DNA from: an uncultured Eubacteriales bacterium
Lineage (GTDB): Bacteria; Bacillota; Clostridia; Lachnospirales; Lachnospiraceae
Reading direction: 5' to 3'
DNA length: 64,000 nt
NCBI GenBank assembly: GCA_900548855.1
Contig: URMF01000010.1
Span: forward strand, 11,339 to 75,338
Shown: positions 17,865 through 26,387 of the stretch, piece by piece
Numbering within the stretch: the stretch's first letter is position 1
How the letters are laid out: every line of letters begins with the position of its first letter
Notes under the pieces: model-generated
What the model was told of the DNA's origin: nothing
Seen by the model: only the letters and a program-made list of their open reading frames with translations
Database searches by the model: none
Program-made: the position numbers and the translations under genes

Positions 17865-18783
17865 ACAATTCCTTTCGCACAGCCTCATATTCTTCATATA
17901 TTTGTTCAAATATTTTCTCAATTGGCTGTATCTTATCAATCTGGCCTGCAACCTGACCTGCCATCAGTGAGCCATTCATTGTGTCACCGTCAAACACTGC
18001 CTTACGAAGAGAACCTAATGTATATTTCTCAAGTTCCAGCTTATCAGCACCTGCCTTCTCCTGCTTTACATACTCGCGTGACATCTCATTTTTAAGAACA
18101 CGCACAGGAGTACCAGCAATTCTTCCTGTAACTATCGTGTCATTATCCTTTGCTTTAAGTATTGCCTGCTTATAATTATCATGTATAGGACACTCTGTAC
18201 TTGCCAGAAGACAAGTTCCCATCTGTACACCTGCAGCACCAAGTGCAAATGCTGCTGCAAGCTGTCTGCCATCTGCAATTCCTCCGGCCGCAATAACCGG
18301 AATATTCACACTGTCAACCACCTTTGGGACAAGTGTCATAGTTGTCATCTCGCCGACATGACCACCACTTTCTGTTCCCTCTGCAACTACTGCATCAGCT
18401 CCGAAACGCTCCATTCTTATTGCAAGCGCTGCACTCGAAACAACTGGTATTATCATCATTCCGTTAGATTTCCATTTTTCCATATATTTAGCCGGACTTC
18501 CTGCTCCTGTTGTTACAATCTTTACATTTTCTTCCACAAGCAGTTCTGCCATTGCATCAGCTTCCGGATTCATAAGCATAAGATTCACACCAAATGGTTT
18601 ATCCGTAAGTGTTCTGCATTTTCTTATGTTTTCACGAAGCATATCCGTGTTCATTCCACCAGCTCCAATAAGCCCCAGTCCGCCTGCATTACTAACTGCA
18701 GCTGCAAATTCTCCTGTTGCAATATTAGCCATTCCGCCCTGTATAAACGGATATTTTATTCCTAACATCTTATCTAATCTCAT
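17854..18783 (-). CDS. fabK: Enoyl-ACP reductase II FabK
   Basis: 309 residues, usual length. It is the FMN-dependent enoyl-ACP reductase that completes each elongation round. The NMO-type barrel shows IKYPFIQGGMANIA at the start, the GTESGGHVGEMTT segment with the conserved His, and IPVIAAGGIADGRQ and ALGAAGVQMGTCLLA in phosphate binding. It lies 14 bp downstream of fabH. FabK-bearing organisms are intrinsically less sensitive to FabI inhibitors such as triclosan; this is family knowledge. Confidence 0.93.
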   Translation of the reverse strand: MRLDKMLGIKYPFIQGGMANIATGEFAAAVSNAGGLGLIGAGGMNTDMLRENIRKCRTLTDKPFGVNLMLMNPEADAMAELLVEENVKIVTTGAGSPAKYMEKWKSNGMMIIPVVSSAALAIRMERFGADAVVAEGTESGGHVGEMTTMTLVPKVVDSVNIPVIAAGGIADGRQLAAAFALGAAGVQMGTCLLASTECPIHDNYKQAILKAKDNDTIVTGRIAGTPVRVLKNEMSREYVKQEKAGADKLELEKYTLGSLRKAVFDGDTMNGSLMAGQVAGQIDKIQPIEKIFEQIYEEYEAVRKELYAD

Positions 18784-18797
18784 TATGCTGCTCCTTA

Positions 18798-19733
18798 TTA
18801 TGTCTCTATCAAAGCACTGCTCCAGCTAAGCCCCGCCCCAAAGCCCGCAAGAATCAGCTTTCTGCCTTTGTCAAAGCATCCGCTTTGTGCTAACTCATCT
18901 AGTGCTATTGGGATACTTGCCGCTGATGTATTACCGTATTCCGCTATATTTATATAGAACTTATCTTCATGTCCCGGATATTTTTTCTTTACATGATTGA
19001 TAATTCTTTCATTAGCCTGATGGCACACAATATAATCTATGTCATCAAGTGTCATGTCCGATTTTTTCAATATTTCATCAATTCCCTGTTTAAGAACATC
19101 AACTGCAAAACGGAACACCGCATTTCCATTCATCTTTACATATGCATCCTGTGCACCTATACCTCTGCATACAAGTACATCAGTATCGCCTCTTGTGTAA
19201 TTAATCTGTCTATACATATTGTCAGCCGCTTTTATAAGAACTGCACCTGCACCATCTCCAAAAAGCACGCATGTTGAGCGGTCTGTATAATCTAATATCT
19301 TAGACATCTGTTCACTGCCTATAAGCAGTATGTATTTATAATCAGTGCTGTTAAACAGTGCCTGTCCAACATTTAATGCATGCAGAAAACCTGTACATGC
19401 ACTGCTTAAATCAAATGCAAGTACATTCTCTGCCAATCCGAGTTCCTTCTGTACAATTGCTGCAGTAGATGGAAATGCATTATCAGCCGTTGAAGTTGCA
19501 ACTATAACTGCACCTATTTCTGCAATATCCACACCTGATGCTTCTACCGCTTCATATGCTGCTCTGACTGCAAGTGATGTAGTATTTTCCTGTGTACATC
19601 TGTATCTTTTCTTAATACCTGTTCTTGTTGTTATCCATTCATCATTTGTATCAACAATCCGGCTTAAGTCATCATTCGTAATTATCTCTGCTGGGAGTGC
19701 TTTCCCTGTGGACACTATCTGAATGCCTTTCAC
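18798..19733 (-). CDS. fabH: 3-oxoacyl-ACP synthase III FabH
   Basis: 311 residues. It condenses acyl-CoA with malonyl-ACP to start fatty acid synthesis. Catalytic Cys113 is in LSSACTGFLHAL, the His is in VCHQANERI and the Asn in YGNTSAASIP. Its start overlaps the end of accA by 4 bp, so translation is probably coupled to accA, which matters because accA is frame-shifted in this sequence. Confidence 0.95.
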   Translation of the reverse strand: MKGIQIVSTGKALPAEIITNDDLSRIVDTNDEWITTRTGIKKRYRCTQENTTSLAVRAAYEAVEASGVDIAEIGAVIVATSTADNAFPSTAAIVQKELGLAENVLAFDLSSACTGFLHALNVGQALFNSTDYKYILLIGSEQMSKILDYTDRSTCVLFGDGAGAVLIKAADNMYRQINYTRGDTDVLVCRGIGAQDAYVKMNGNAVFRFAVDVLKQGIDEILKKSDMTLDDIDYIVCHQANERIINHVKKKYPGHEDKFYINIAEYGNTSAASIPIALDELAQSGCFDKGRKLILAGFGAGLSWSSALIET

Positions 19734-20520
19734 TTTATCTCTCCCCTGTCTATATTCCTGAATTTGTCATATCTTGAATTAACAAGCTCTTTTGATTTCA
19801 TCCTGCCAAGAATTCCGAGCTCTTTTTCTAACATTCTTGCTATATCTGAAAAACACCTGTCTCCTTCTGCAATTACACCGTCAATGAGTCCGGCAGTAAA
19901 AAGTTCCTGTGCAGTAAGCTTCATAATCTCACTTGCCTGTGGTGCCTTCTTAGCATCCTTATATATTATTGACGCAAAACCTTCCGGAGACAGAATCGAA
20001 TATACTGCATTTTCAAGCATATACACTCTGGCGCTGCTGCCAGTGCCAATGCACCGCCACTTCCGCCTTCACCTGTGATTACAGATATAACAGGTACTGT
20101 AAGCTTAAGCATTGCTGCTATACTTCCCGCAATCGCATTACTCTGTCCGTTGCTTTCTGCTTCCATGCCTGGATATGCACCTGGCGTGTCAACAAATGTT
20201 ATGACAGGTCTCCTGAATTTTTCAGCCTGTTTCATAACACGGACTGCTTTTCTATACCCTTCAGGTGACGCCATTCCGAAGTTATATCTTATATTCTCTT
20301 CTATATTCTTTCCTTTACGGTTTCCAATAACAGTTACCGTTTTTCCATTAAATGAAGCAATTCCTGCAACGAGGCTTTTATCATCTTTATAGTATCTGTC
20401 ACCATGCATTTCTATAAAATCATCGAAAAGCACTTCTATGTATTTCATAATATCCGGACGGTCACTTTTTCTGGCTGCAAGGACTTTCTCATATGGTGTT
20501 AAAACATTTTCACTGCTCAT
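19730..20520 (-). pseudogene. accA: Acetyl-CoA carboxylase carboxyltransferase alpha (accA) with a frameshift
   Basis: Two adjacent reading frames together make one AccA of about 260 residues. The first (from 20520) covers the start to VISVITGEGGSGGALALA near 20035 and then runs out of frame. The second resumes with RVYMLENAVYSILSPEGFASI from about 20029 and ends at 19730. A single missing base around 20030-20035, for example one G in a GGCGCC run, would restore ALALAAGARVYMLE. AccA is normally essential for malonyl-CoA synthesis and all neighbours are intact, so an error in the sequence or assembly is as likely as a real mutation. The catalytic-site motifs on both sides are otherwise normal. 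Confidence 0.85.
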
Positions 20521-21290
20521 GCTTCTCCTCCGGTATTCACATGCATTTTCAATATCTTTGATAAAGTCTGCTTCATATCTTTTCTGTCAACTATCATATC
20601 TATCATGCCATGTTCTAACAGAAACTCTGAGTGCTGAAAGCCCTCCGGCAGCTTCTGTCCGATAGTCTGTTCAATAACTCTTGGCCCGGCAAAGCATATA
20701 AGTGCTCCTGGTTCAGCAATTATAATGTCACCAAGACTTGCAAAGCTTGCGCTCACACCACCTGTTGTAGGATTAGTGAGATATGATATAAATAATCCAC
20801 CAGCATCCTTGAACTTTTCAATTGCCGCTGTTGTCTTTGCCATCTGCATAAGCGAGAAAAGGCCTTCCTGCATTCTCGCTCCACCGCTTGCAGCGAATAT
20901 TATAAGTGGCAGTTTTCTTTTCATTGCATATTCTGTGAGTCTTGTAATCTTTTCACCTACCGCAATTCCCATGCTTCCCATAAGAAATCTTTTATCCATA
21001 ACTGCAACAGCTGTTTTGACTCCGCCAATTCGGCATGTTCCAGTAACTACTGCATCCTGCTGGCCTGTCTTTAATCTGTTTGCTTCAACCTTTTTCTCAT
21101 ATCCCGGAAAGCTGTTTGGATTGCCTGTCTTAACCTGTGCATACAATTCCCTGAAACTTTTGTCATCACTTATAAGTGCAATTCTTCTTGATGGTGTAAG
21201 GCTTCCGTCTGCCTGTTCCTCACTATCCCTTAATCTGTTGATAGTACCCCACCTTTTCTTACGCTTTAAGAAAATGTCATTGATATTCAT
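20517..21290 (-). CDS. accD: Acetyl-CoA carboxylase carboxyltransferase beta AccD, lacking the zinc ribbon
   Basis: 257 residues. The crotonase-like carboxyltransferase core is complete ([22 protein letters not shown], then [17 protein letters not shown] and [15 protein letters not shown] segment [22 protein letters not shown]). It transfers CO2 from carboxybiotin to acetyl-CoA with AccA. Typical AccD begins with a four-cysteine zinc ribbon of about 50 residues. Here the first 85 residues contain no cysteine, only a basic stretch [22 protein letters not shown]. So the zinc-binding module that contacts DNA/mRNA in E. coli is missing. It overlaps accC and accA by 4 bp each. Confidence 0.9.
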   Translation of the reverse strand: MNINDIFLKRKKRWGTINRLRDSEEQADGSLTPSRRIALISDDKSFRELYAQVKTGNPNSFPGYEKKVEANRLKTGQQDAVVTGTCRIGGVKTAVAVMDKRFLMGSMGIAVGEKITRLTEYAMKRKLPLIIFAASGGARMQEGLFSLMQMAKTTAAIEKFKDAGGLFISYLTNPTTGGVSASFASLGDIIIAEPGALICFAGPRVIEQTIGQKLPEGFQHSEFLLEHGMIDMIVDRKDMKQTLSKILKMHVNTGGEA

Positions 21291-22642
21291 TTAACTGTAA
21301 TTCCTTCCTTAAGCCACTTTTCAATTTCGGTATGATTCTTCTCCCAGAAACCTGTATTGTAATTTCCTCTTATAAAATCCTTATGATATGTAAGAAGATG
21401 CATGAACTCTCTGTTAGTCTTAACTCCTTCAATTATCAGTTCCTCAAGAGCTCTTCTTAATCGTCTTACCGCCTCAAGTCTGCTGCTTCCAGTCACTATA
21501 ATCTTGGCAATCATTGAATCATAAAACGGACTCACTTCATAACCTTCAAAAAGATGGCTCTCAACTCTTACTCCATAACCATCTGGAAAATGTAAGAATT
21601 TAATAACTCCCGGTGTAGCCGCATTTATTCTGCACTCAATTGCATGCCCATTGACGCATGTATCTTCCTGAGTGATATTAAGCTTCATTCCGGCAGCTAT
21701 TCTTATCTGTTCTCTTATAAGGTCAATTCCTGTAACCTGCTCAGTTACCGGATGTTCAACCTGTATTCTCGTATTCATCTCTATAAAATAGTAGTCACCC
21801 TGTTCATTCACAACGAATTCAACAGTTCCTGCACTATAATATCCTGCTGCTCTGGCAGCCCTTACTGCAGTCTCTCCCATGACTGCCCGCTTATCTTTAC
21901 ATAATCTTGCACTCGGAGCTTCCTCTAAAAGTTTCTGATTATTACGCTGGATTGAACAGTCACGTTCTCCAAGATATATTGTATTGCCATATTTATCTGC
22001 AAGAATCTGTATCTCAATATGCCGTGGATTGATTATCAGCTTCTCTATGTACATATCATCGTTGCCAAATGCAGCTTTAGCTTCACTCTTAGCGGTTTCA
22101 AATGCATTTTCTATATCTTCTCTGCTGAATGCCTTGCGCATTCCTTTTCCACCGCCTCCAGCTGACGCTTTAATAAGTACCGGATAACCAATTCTTTCTG
22201 CAATGTGTGCTGCTTCCTCTGCTGTTACAACCAGACCATCAGAGCCTGGTACAACCGGAACCCCGCATTCAATCATAAGCTGCCTTGCCGACTGTTTATC
22301 TCCCATGCTGCTTATTATGTCTGCTGATGGTCCTATAAATATAAGATTGTTCTCCTCACATTTTCTTGCAAATGCAGCATTCTCAGACAGAAAACCATAA
22401 CCAGGGTGGACTGCCTCACACCCTGTCAATATTGCTGTTTCTATTATCGCATCCTGATTAAGATAACTTTCAGCCGCCTTTGCCGGTCCAATGCAAACTG
22501 CCTTGTCTGCTGCCATAACAGCAAGTGAATCCTTATCGGCTGTTGAATATACAATTACGGTTTCTACATCCATCTCACGGCAGCATCTGATTATCCTTAA
22601 CGCTATTTCACCACGGTTTGCTATCAGTATTCTCTTAAACAC
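21287..22642 (-). CDS. accC: Acetyl-CoA carboxylase biotin carboxylase AccC
   Basis: 451 residues, standard length. ATP-grasp enzyme that carboxylates the biotin on AccB. The N-terminal [18 protein letters not shown], the glycine-rich ATP loop [13 protein letters not shown] and the active-site [16 protein letters not shown] are all intact. It is 14 bp downstream of accB and overlaps accD by 4 bp. Confidence 0.96.
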   Translation of the reverse strand: MFKRILIANRGEIALRIIRCCREMDVETVIVYSTADKDSLAVMAADKAVCIGPAKAAESYLNQDAIIETAILTGCEAVHPGYGFLSENAAFARKCEENNLIFIGPSADIISSMGDKQSARQLMIECGVPVVPGSDGLVVTAEEAAHIAERIGYPVLIKASAGGGGKGMRKAFSREDIENAFETAKSEAKAAFGNDDMYIEKLIINPRHIEIQILADKYGNTIYLGERDCSIQRNNQKLLEEAPSARLCKDKRAVMGETAVRAARAAGYYSAGTVEFVVNEQGDYYFIEMNTRIQVEHPVTEQVTGIDLIREQIRIAAGMKLNITQEDTCVNGHAIECRINAATPGVIKFLHFPDGYGVRVESHLFEGYEVSPFYDSMIAKIIVTGSSRLEAVRRLRRALEELIIEGVKTNREFMHLLTYHKDFIRGNYNTGFWEKNHTEIEKWLKEGITVK

Positions 22643-22656
22643 TTCTGCTACCTCCG

Positions 22657-23109
22657 TTAATTAAGGATTACAAGCGGCTGTCCATACTCAACCATAGTGC
22701 CATTCTCTGCTGCCACTTCCTTAACCGTACCGTCACAATCTGCTGTAACTTCGTTCATCAGCTTCATTGCTTCAATTATTCCAATAACATCACCGGCATG
22801 AACGCTCTGCCCTGGTTTTACAAAAGGTTCCTCATCAGGACCTGCTGCTGTATAGAAAGTTCCAACCAATGGTGCTTTAATTTCTTTAATATGCTCATCT
22901 GACTGTGGCTGTACGTCCTGAATAGTTGTAACGGTCTGTTCCTGTTCTGTATTAATGCGAACAATATCTTTCTTTACAGGCACATCACATATGGCTTCGT
23001 GCATTGTTTTCTTCAGTCCAAGGCATACGCCATTCATCTCCAGATTCAGTTCGCTGCATCCACTTGCATCAAACTTATCTATAATCCCATAAATATCATT
23101 AATATCCAT
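22657..23109 (-). CDS. accB: Biotin carboxyl carrier protein AccB
   Basis: 150 residues. The C-terminal biotinyl domain (about 76-150) holds the biotin-acceptor Lys116 in IEAMKLMNEV. The middle is the usual variable linker, and the N-terminal 35 residues form the assembly region. It carries CO2 between AccC and AccA/AccD. Second gene of the operon, 29 bp after acpP. Confidence 0.95.
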   Translation of the reverse strand: MDINDIYGIIDKFDASGCSELNLEMNGVCLGLKKTMHEAICDVPVKKDIVRINTEQEQTVTTIQDVQPQSDEHIKEIKAPLVGTFYTAAGPDEEPFVKPGQSVHAGDVIGIIEAMKLMNEVTADCDGTVKEVAAENGTMVEYGQPLVILN

Positions 23110-23138
23110 AACAAACTGTCTTCCTTAAAATCTTTATA

Positions 23139-23369
23139 TTAAGCTGCATTCTTGTCAACATACTCAACAATTGCTTTAACTGATGTAAGATTAGGAAGTT
23201 CTTCTTCTGGAACAGTAATTCCATAAGCATCTTCAACTGCCATCATAAGTTCCATAGAATCAAGTGAATCAATTCCAAGATCATCCTTTAAATTCGCTTC
23301 TAATGTAATCTTATCCTCTGAGCAGTTAATAGTATCCATAATAATTTCTTTTACCTTTTCAAATGTCAT
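23139..23369 (-). CDS. acpP: Acyl carrier protein AcpP
   Basis: 76 residues. The phosphopantetheine serine is Ser35 in DLGIDSLDSMELMM. It carries growing acyl chains for all Fab enzymes downstream. First gene of the operon, with a consensus promoter and a dyad at the start site just upstream, and an AAGGAG Shine-Dalgarno. Confidence 0.96.
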   Translation of the reverse strand: MTFEKVKEIIMDTINCSEDKITLEANLKDDLGIDSLDSMELMMAVEDAYGITVPEEELPNLTSVKAIVEYVDKNAA

Positions 23370-23398
23370 TGTTTTGTTCTCCTTAAATAATTTTATCT

Positions 23399-23456
23399 AA
23401 ATATATTTAACTAATATATTTGAGCTAATTATAAGAGCACAAATCAGGTTTGTCAA
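23399..23456 (-). promoter_or_regulatory. Fatty acid operon promoter with operator-like dyad
   Basis: Minus strand: TTGACA (23456-23451), 17-bp spacer, TATAAT (23433-23428), a perfect sigma-A consensus. At the expected start site, 23399-23421, AAATATATT and AATATATTT are exact reverse complements around TAACT. A dyad at +1 to +23 is a classic repressor position. FabT or FapR-type control is the likely reading; the MarR-like gene at the operon end is the candidate. Confidence 0.8.
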
Positions 23457-23479
23457 TACTATTTTGATATTCAAAGTAT

Positions 23480-24307
23480 TTATTTTGTTTCACAGCTGAG
23501 TATTATTCCGCCTCGCTCAGCATAATAACTGCATAATCCTCCTGCTTTATATACGCACACATCCGTAGTACCATATGCCTGCTTTATCATATCAGCTATC
23601 TTATCTGCAAGAGCTTCATTCTCAACATGACATATTCTCAGCTTTCCGCCTTCATATCCTGCATCGTCAAGTAATGCCTGCAGTTTTACAAGAAGCTTTT
23701 TATCACCTCTGCATTTACCGATTGCTTCCAATGTTCCATGACTGCTTGCTGTTCCTATTACACTTATGCCAAGAACCTCCGCAGCCGATGCTACAACCTT
23801 GCTTACACGACCATTCTGTGCAAGATTATGCAATGATTTTAATGAACAGAACAGTCTTGTTTTCTGCATATATGCATCTATCGCTCCATCTATCTCTTCA
23901 AATTTCTTTCCTTCTTCAATCATTTGTTGCAATTGTTCCAGTATAATACGCATCTGTGGACCAGTGCTTTTAGAATCTATTACCCTGACTTTAGCCTGTG
24001 GATGTTCCTCCAGATATACTGCCCTCGCTGCCATTGCAGAATTATATGTTCCTGACATTCCTGCAGTTATTGTTACAACAAATATCTCATCATCATCACC
24101 AAAAGCTTCAAGCCATGCATCTATTCCAGGGCACGCAGTATATGAACGTCCCTTATGTTTTTCAAGAATATCAAGCATTCTGTGAATATCAAGCTGCCCA
24201 TCATCACAAAACTCCTCGTTATCTGTAGATATTGTAAGCGGAACTGCCTTAAAAACCATTCCCCTAAGTTCTTTTATATCGCATGCTGAATCTGCTACTA
24301 ATCTCAT
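23480..24307 (-). CDS. DegV family fatty-acid-binding protein
   Basis: 275 residues with the DegV fold: N-terminal VADSACDIKEL, the central TITAGMSGTYNSAMAA, and SLKSLHNLAQNGRVSK. DegV/FakB proteins bind a fatty acid and, in the FakAB system, present it for phosphorylation by FakA kinase. Position next to the fatty acid operon fits exogenous fatty acid use, but no fakA is in the window. It is divergent from a TetR gene and probably under its control. Confidence 0.85.
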   Translation of the reverse strand: MRLVADSACDIKELRGMVFKAVPLTISTDNEEFCDDGQLDIHRMLDILEKHKGRSYTACPGIDAWLEAFGDDDEIFVVTITAGMSGTYNSAMAARAVYLEEHPQAKVRVIDSKSTGPQMRIILEQLQQMIEEGKKFEEIDGAIDAYMQKTRLFCSLKSLHNLAQNGRVSKVVASAAEVLGISVIGTASSHGTLEAIGKCRGDKKLLVKLQALLDDAGYEGGKLRICHVENEALADKIADMIKQAYGTTDVCVYKAGGLCSYYAERGGIILSCETK

Positions 24308-24369
24308 TATTAATCCTCCTGTTTGCCGGATATACTCCGTTTTGATGTAGTTTTAAATACTATGTCATA

Positions 24370-24423
24370 TTGTATTTTATAACTTATAGTGTTACAATAT
24401 ACAAAAATAGCGTTTTTGTATAT
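24370..24423. promoter_or_regulatory. Divergent promoters and TetR-type operator palindrome
   Basis: Plus-strand promoter TTGTAT (24370-24375), 17-bp spacer, TACAAT (24393-24398) precedes the TetR gene. A perfect palindrome ATATACAAAAA (24397-24407), TAGCG, TTTTTGTATAT (24413-24423) overlaps its -10 and start site. On the minus strand TTGTAA with a 17-bp spacer to TACAAT occupies the same DNA in reverse and can drive degV. The operator would thus block both promoters. Confidence 0.7.
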
Positions 24424-24437
24424 TTCAGGAGTACATT

Positions 24438-24962
24438 ATGAATATAGTTAACAAAGATTCTAAAAATACATTTACACGAATGTGCATAGGTGAAGCAATA
24501 ATCAAGCTTCTTAAAGACACTGATTTTGATAAGATTCGAATTACGAGTGTGGCGAAATGTGCCGGTGTATCACGCATAACTTTTTATAAATATTATGAAT
24601 CAATCCATGATGCACTATGCGACTATCTTAATATTATTATAATTGAATATCTGGAAGAATGTGCCAACAACCCTGAAAACGGGAGCTTTCTTGATTATTC
24701 CCACATTCTTTTTGCACTTGAATTCTTTAACCGGTATAAGGATTATTTTCTTACTCTTTCAAGATGTGGACTTCATTCTATTCTTATTAACAGTATTAAT
24801 AATTTTATGTCTGAACATTTTACAAATCCTAAGAATTACTCTGAGTACAGACTATACTGTTACTCTGGCGGATTGCTTAATACATTTTTAAAATGGGAAG
24901 AAAACGGATGTGACTGTGATGCTGGCGAGATAGCCAGGACTCTTGAAGAACTTTATAGTTAA
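24438..24962 (+). CDS. TetR/AcrR family regulator
   Basis: 174 residues. The N-terminal helix-turn-helix spans about 15-60 (IGEAIIKLLKDTDFDKIRITSVAKCAGVSRITFYKYYES), typical of TetR. The C-terminal ligand domain is short and divergent. It lies divergent from degV with a perfect operator-like palindrome in between. The ligand is unknown; a fatty acid or related lipid would fit the neighbours. Confidence 0.88.
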   Translation: MNIVNKDSKNTFTRMCIGEAIIKLLKDTDFDKIRITSVAKCAGVSRITFYKYYESIHDALCDYLNIIIIEYLEECANNPENGSFLDYSHILFALEFFNRYKDYFLTLSRCGLHSILINSINNFMSEHFTNPKNYSEYRLYCYSGGLLNTFLKWEENGCDCDAGEIARTLEELYS

Positions 24963-24963
24963 T

Positions 24964-24987
24964 AAGCCACTCCTTCCGGAATGGCTT
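24964..24987 (+). terminator. Hairpin after the TetR gene
   Basis: AAGCCACTCC and GGAATGGCTT pair except for one mismatch around a TTCC loop, followed by an AT-rich tail (AAATATTTTAT). It lies between the convergent TetR and MATE genes and can serve as a terminator for the plus strand. Confidence 0.5.
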
Positions 24988-25000
24988 AAATATTTTATAA

Positions 25001-26356
25001 TCATTTATTAATCTGTGAATGCACTTTTCGACGTACTACTAGGAAACATATAACCTGCATAATTATCGTTGCCGTCCATGATGCCGGATATGATATGAAC
25101 AAGTCATAAAGAGTTCTGTGACTTGGGAATATGACGAATATCCAGAATATTCTCATTCCTACAGTACCAATAACCGATAATATCATAGGTACTAGCGAAT
25201 ACCCCATTCCACGAAGCGCTCCCGGAAACAGATCCATTATTCCACATAAGAAATATGGTACTGTAGTAATTGATAATATCTCAACACCACATTTGATAAC
25301 ATCTTCACTGTTAGTGTATATCATAAGCACTTTATCACCAAATATATATGCACCGCAACCAAATACAAGTGATGCTCCTACCGAAAGTATTACACAATCT
25401 ATAAGCACCTTGTCCATTCTCTTGAACTTTCTTACACCATAATTCTGACTTGTAAAACTCATGCAGGCCTGTGTTACTGAATTAATTGATGCATATAGAA
25501 AGCCAAGAATATTGTTGGCTGCTGTATATCCTGCCATTGCTGTTGAACCGAATGAATTAACCGACGACTGCAACAAAGCATTTGAGAAATTAATAACTGT
25601 ACTCTGTATCCCTGCCGGAATTCCAACCTGAAATATCTGTTTAAGATAGTATCCCTTTATCTTTAGCTTTGAGAATCTCAACTGGTAACTTGCATCTGTC
25701 TTATTCAGACATCTTAATACAAGCACACACGATATAAACTGTGAAAATATTGTTGCGATTGCCACTCCTGCAACCCCTAAGTTAAACACAATAACAAGTA
25801 CCATATTAAGGCATGCATTTATAATTCCCGCTGCTATAAGAAACATCAGCGGTCTCTTGGTATCACCAACTGCTCTAAGAACAGCCGCACCATAGTTATA
25901 AAGCATAAAGAATGGCATACCAAGAAAATATATTCTCATATACAGTGTTGAGAGGTTAATTACATCATCCGGTGTTCCCATAAGCTCAAGTGCCGGCTTA
26001 GCCATCAGCACGCCTATCAGCGCCATCACAACTCCGCTTATTGCTGCAAATGTTATCGCAGTATGCACTGTCTCTGACATCTCTTTATGTTTGCCTGACG
26101 CATAGAATCTGGCAGCCAGTACATTTGCTCCCAAAGAAACTCCTATGAAAAGATTAACAAACATATTAATAAGCGCTGTCGTTGAACCTACTGCTGCTAA
26201 CGACTGGCTTCCTGCAAATCTTCCAACAACAATTATATCTACAGCATTAAACATTAGCTGTAATATTCCTGAAAGCATCAATGGCACTGAGAACGATATT
26301 AACTTATCCATTATTGTGCCATTGCACATATCTATTTCGTATTTATTCTTACTCAT
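25001..26356 (-). CDS. MATE family efflux transporter
   Basis: 451 residues with about twelve hydrophobic segments in two homologous halves; NorM/DinF-like motifs such as the start LISFSVPLMLSGILQLMFNAVDIIVVGRFAG and the second-half QVGIPAGIQSTVINFSNALLQSSVN. It is an inner-membrane cation-coupled multidrug or metabolite exporter. It lies 31 bp downstream of the SGNH hydrolase gene. The substrate cannot be read from sequence. Confidence 0.9.
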   Translation of the reverse strand: MSKNKYEIDMCNGTIMDKLISFSVPLMLSGILQLMFNAVDIIVVGRFAGSQSLAAVGSTTALINMFVNLFIGVSLGANVLAARFYASGKHKEMSETVHTAITFAAISGVVMALIGVLMAKPALELMGTPDDVINLSTLYMRIYFLGMPFFMLYNYGAAVLRAVGDTKRPLMFLIAAGIINACLNMVLVIVFNLGVAGVAIATIFSQFISCVLVLRCLNKTDASYQLRFSKLKIKGYYLKQIFQVGIPAGIQSTVINFSNALLQSSVNSFGSTAMAGYTAANNILGFLYASINSVTQACMSFTSQNYGVRKFKRMDKVLIDCVILSVGASLVFGCGAYIFGDKVLMIYTNSEDVIKCGVEILSITTVPYFLCGIMDLFPGALRGMGYSLVPMILSVIGTVGMRIFWIFVIFPSHRTLYDLFISYPASWTATIIMQVICFLVVRRKVHSQINK

Positions 26357-26387
26357 TGTAAATTTCCTTTATAAAGAATTGGACAGA

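Noticed and set aside
19730..20026. Separate small gene after accA
   Set aside because: It begins exactly where the AccA frame breaks and reads as the normal AccA C-terminus, so it is part of a frame-shifted accA rather than a gene of its own.
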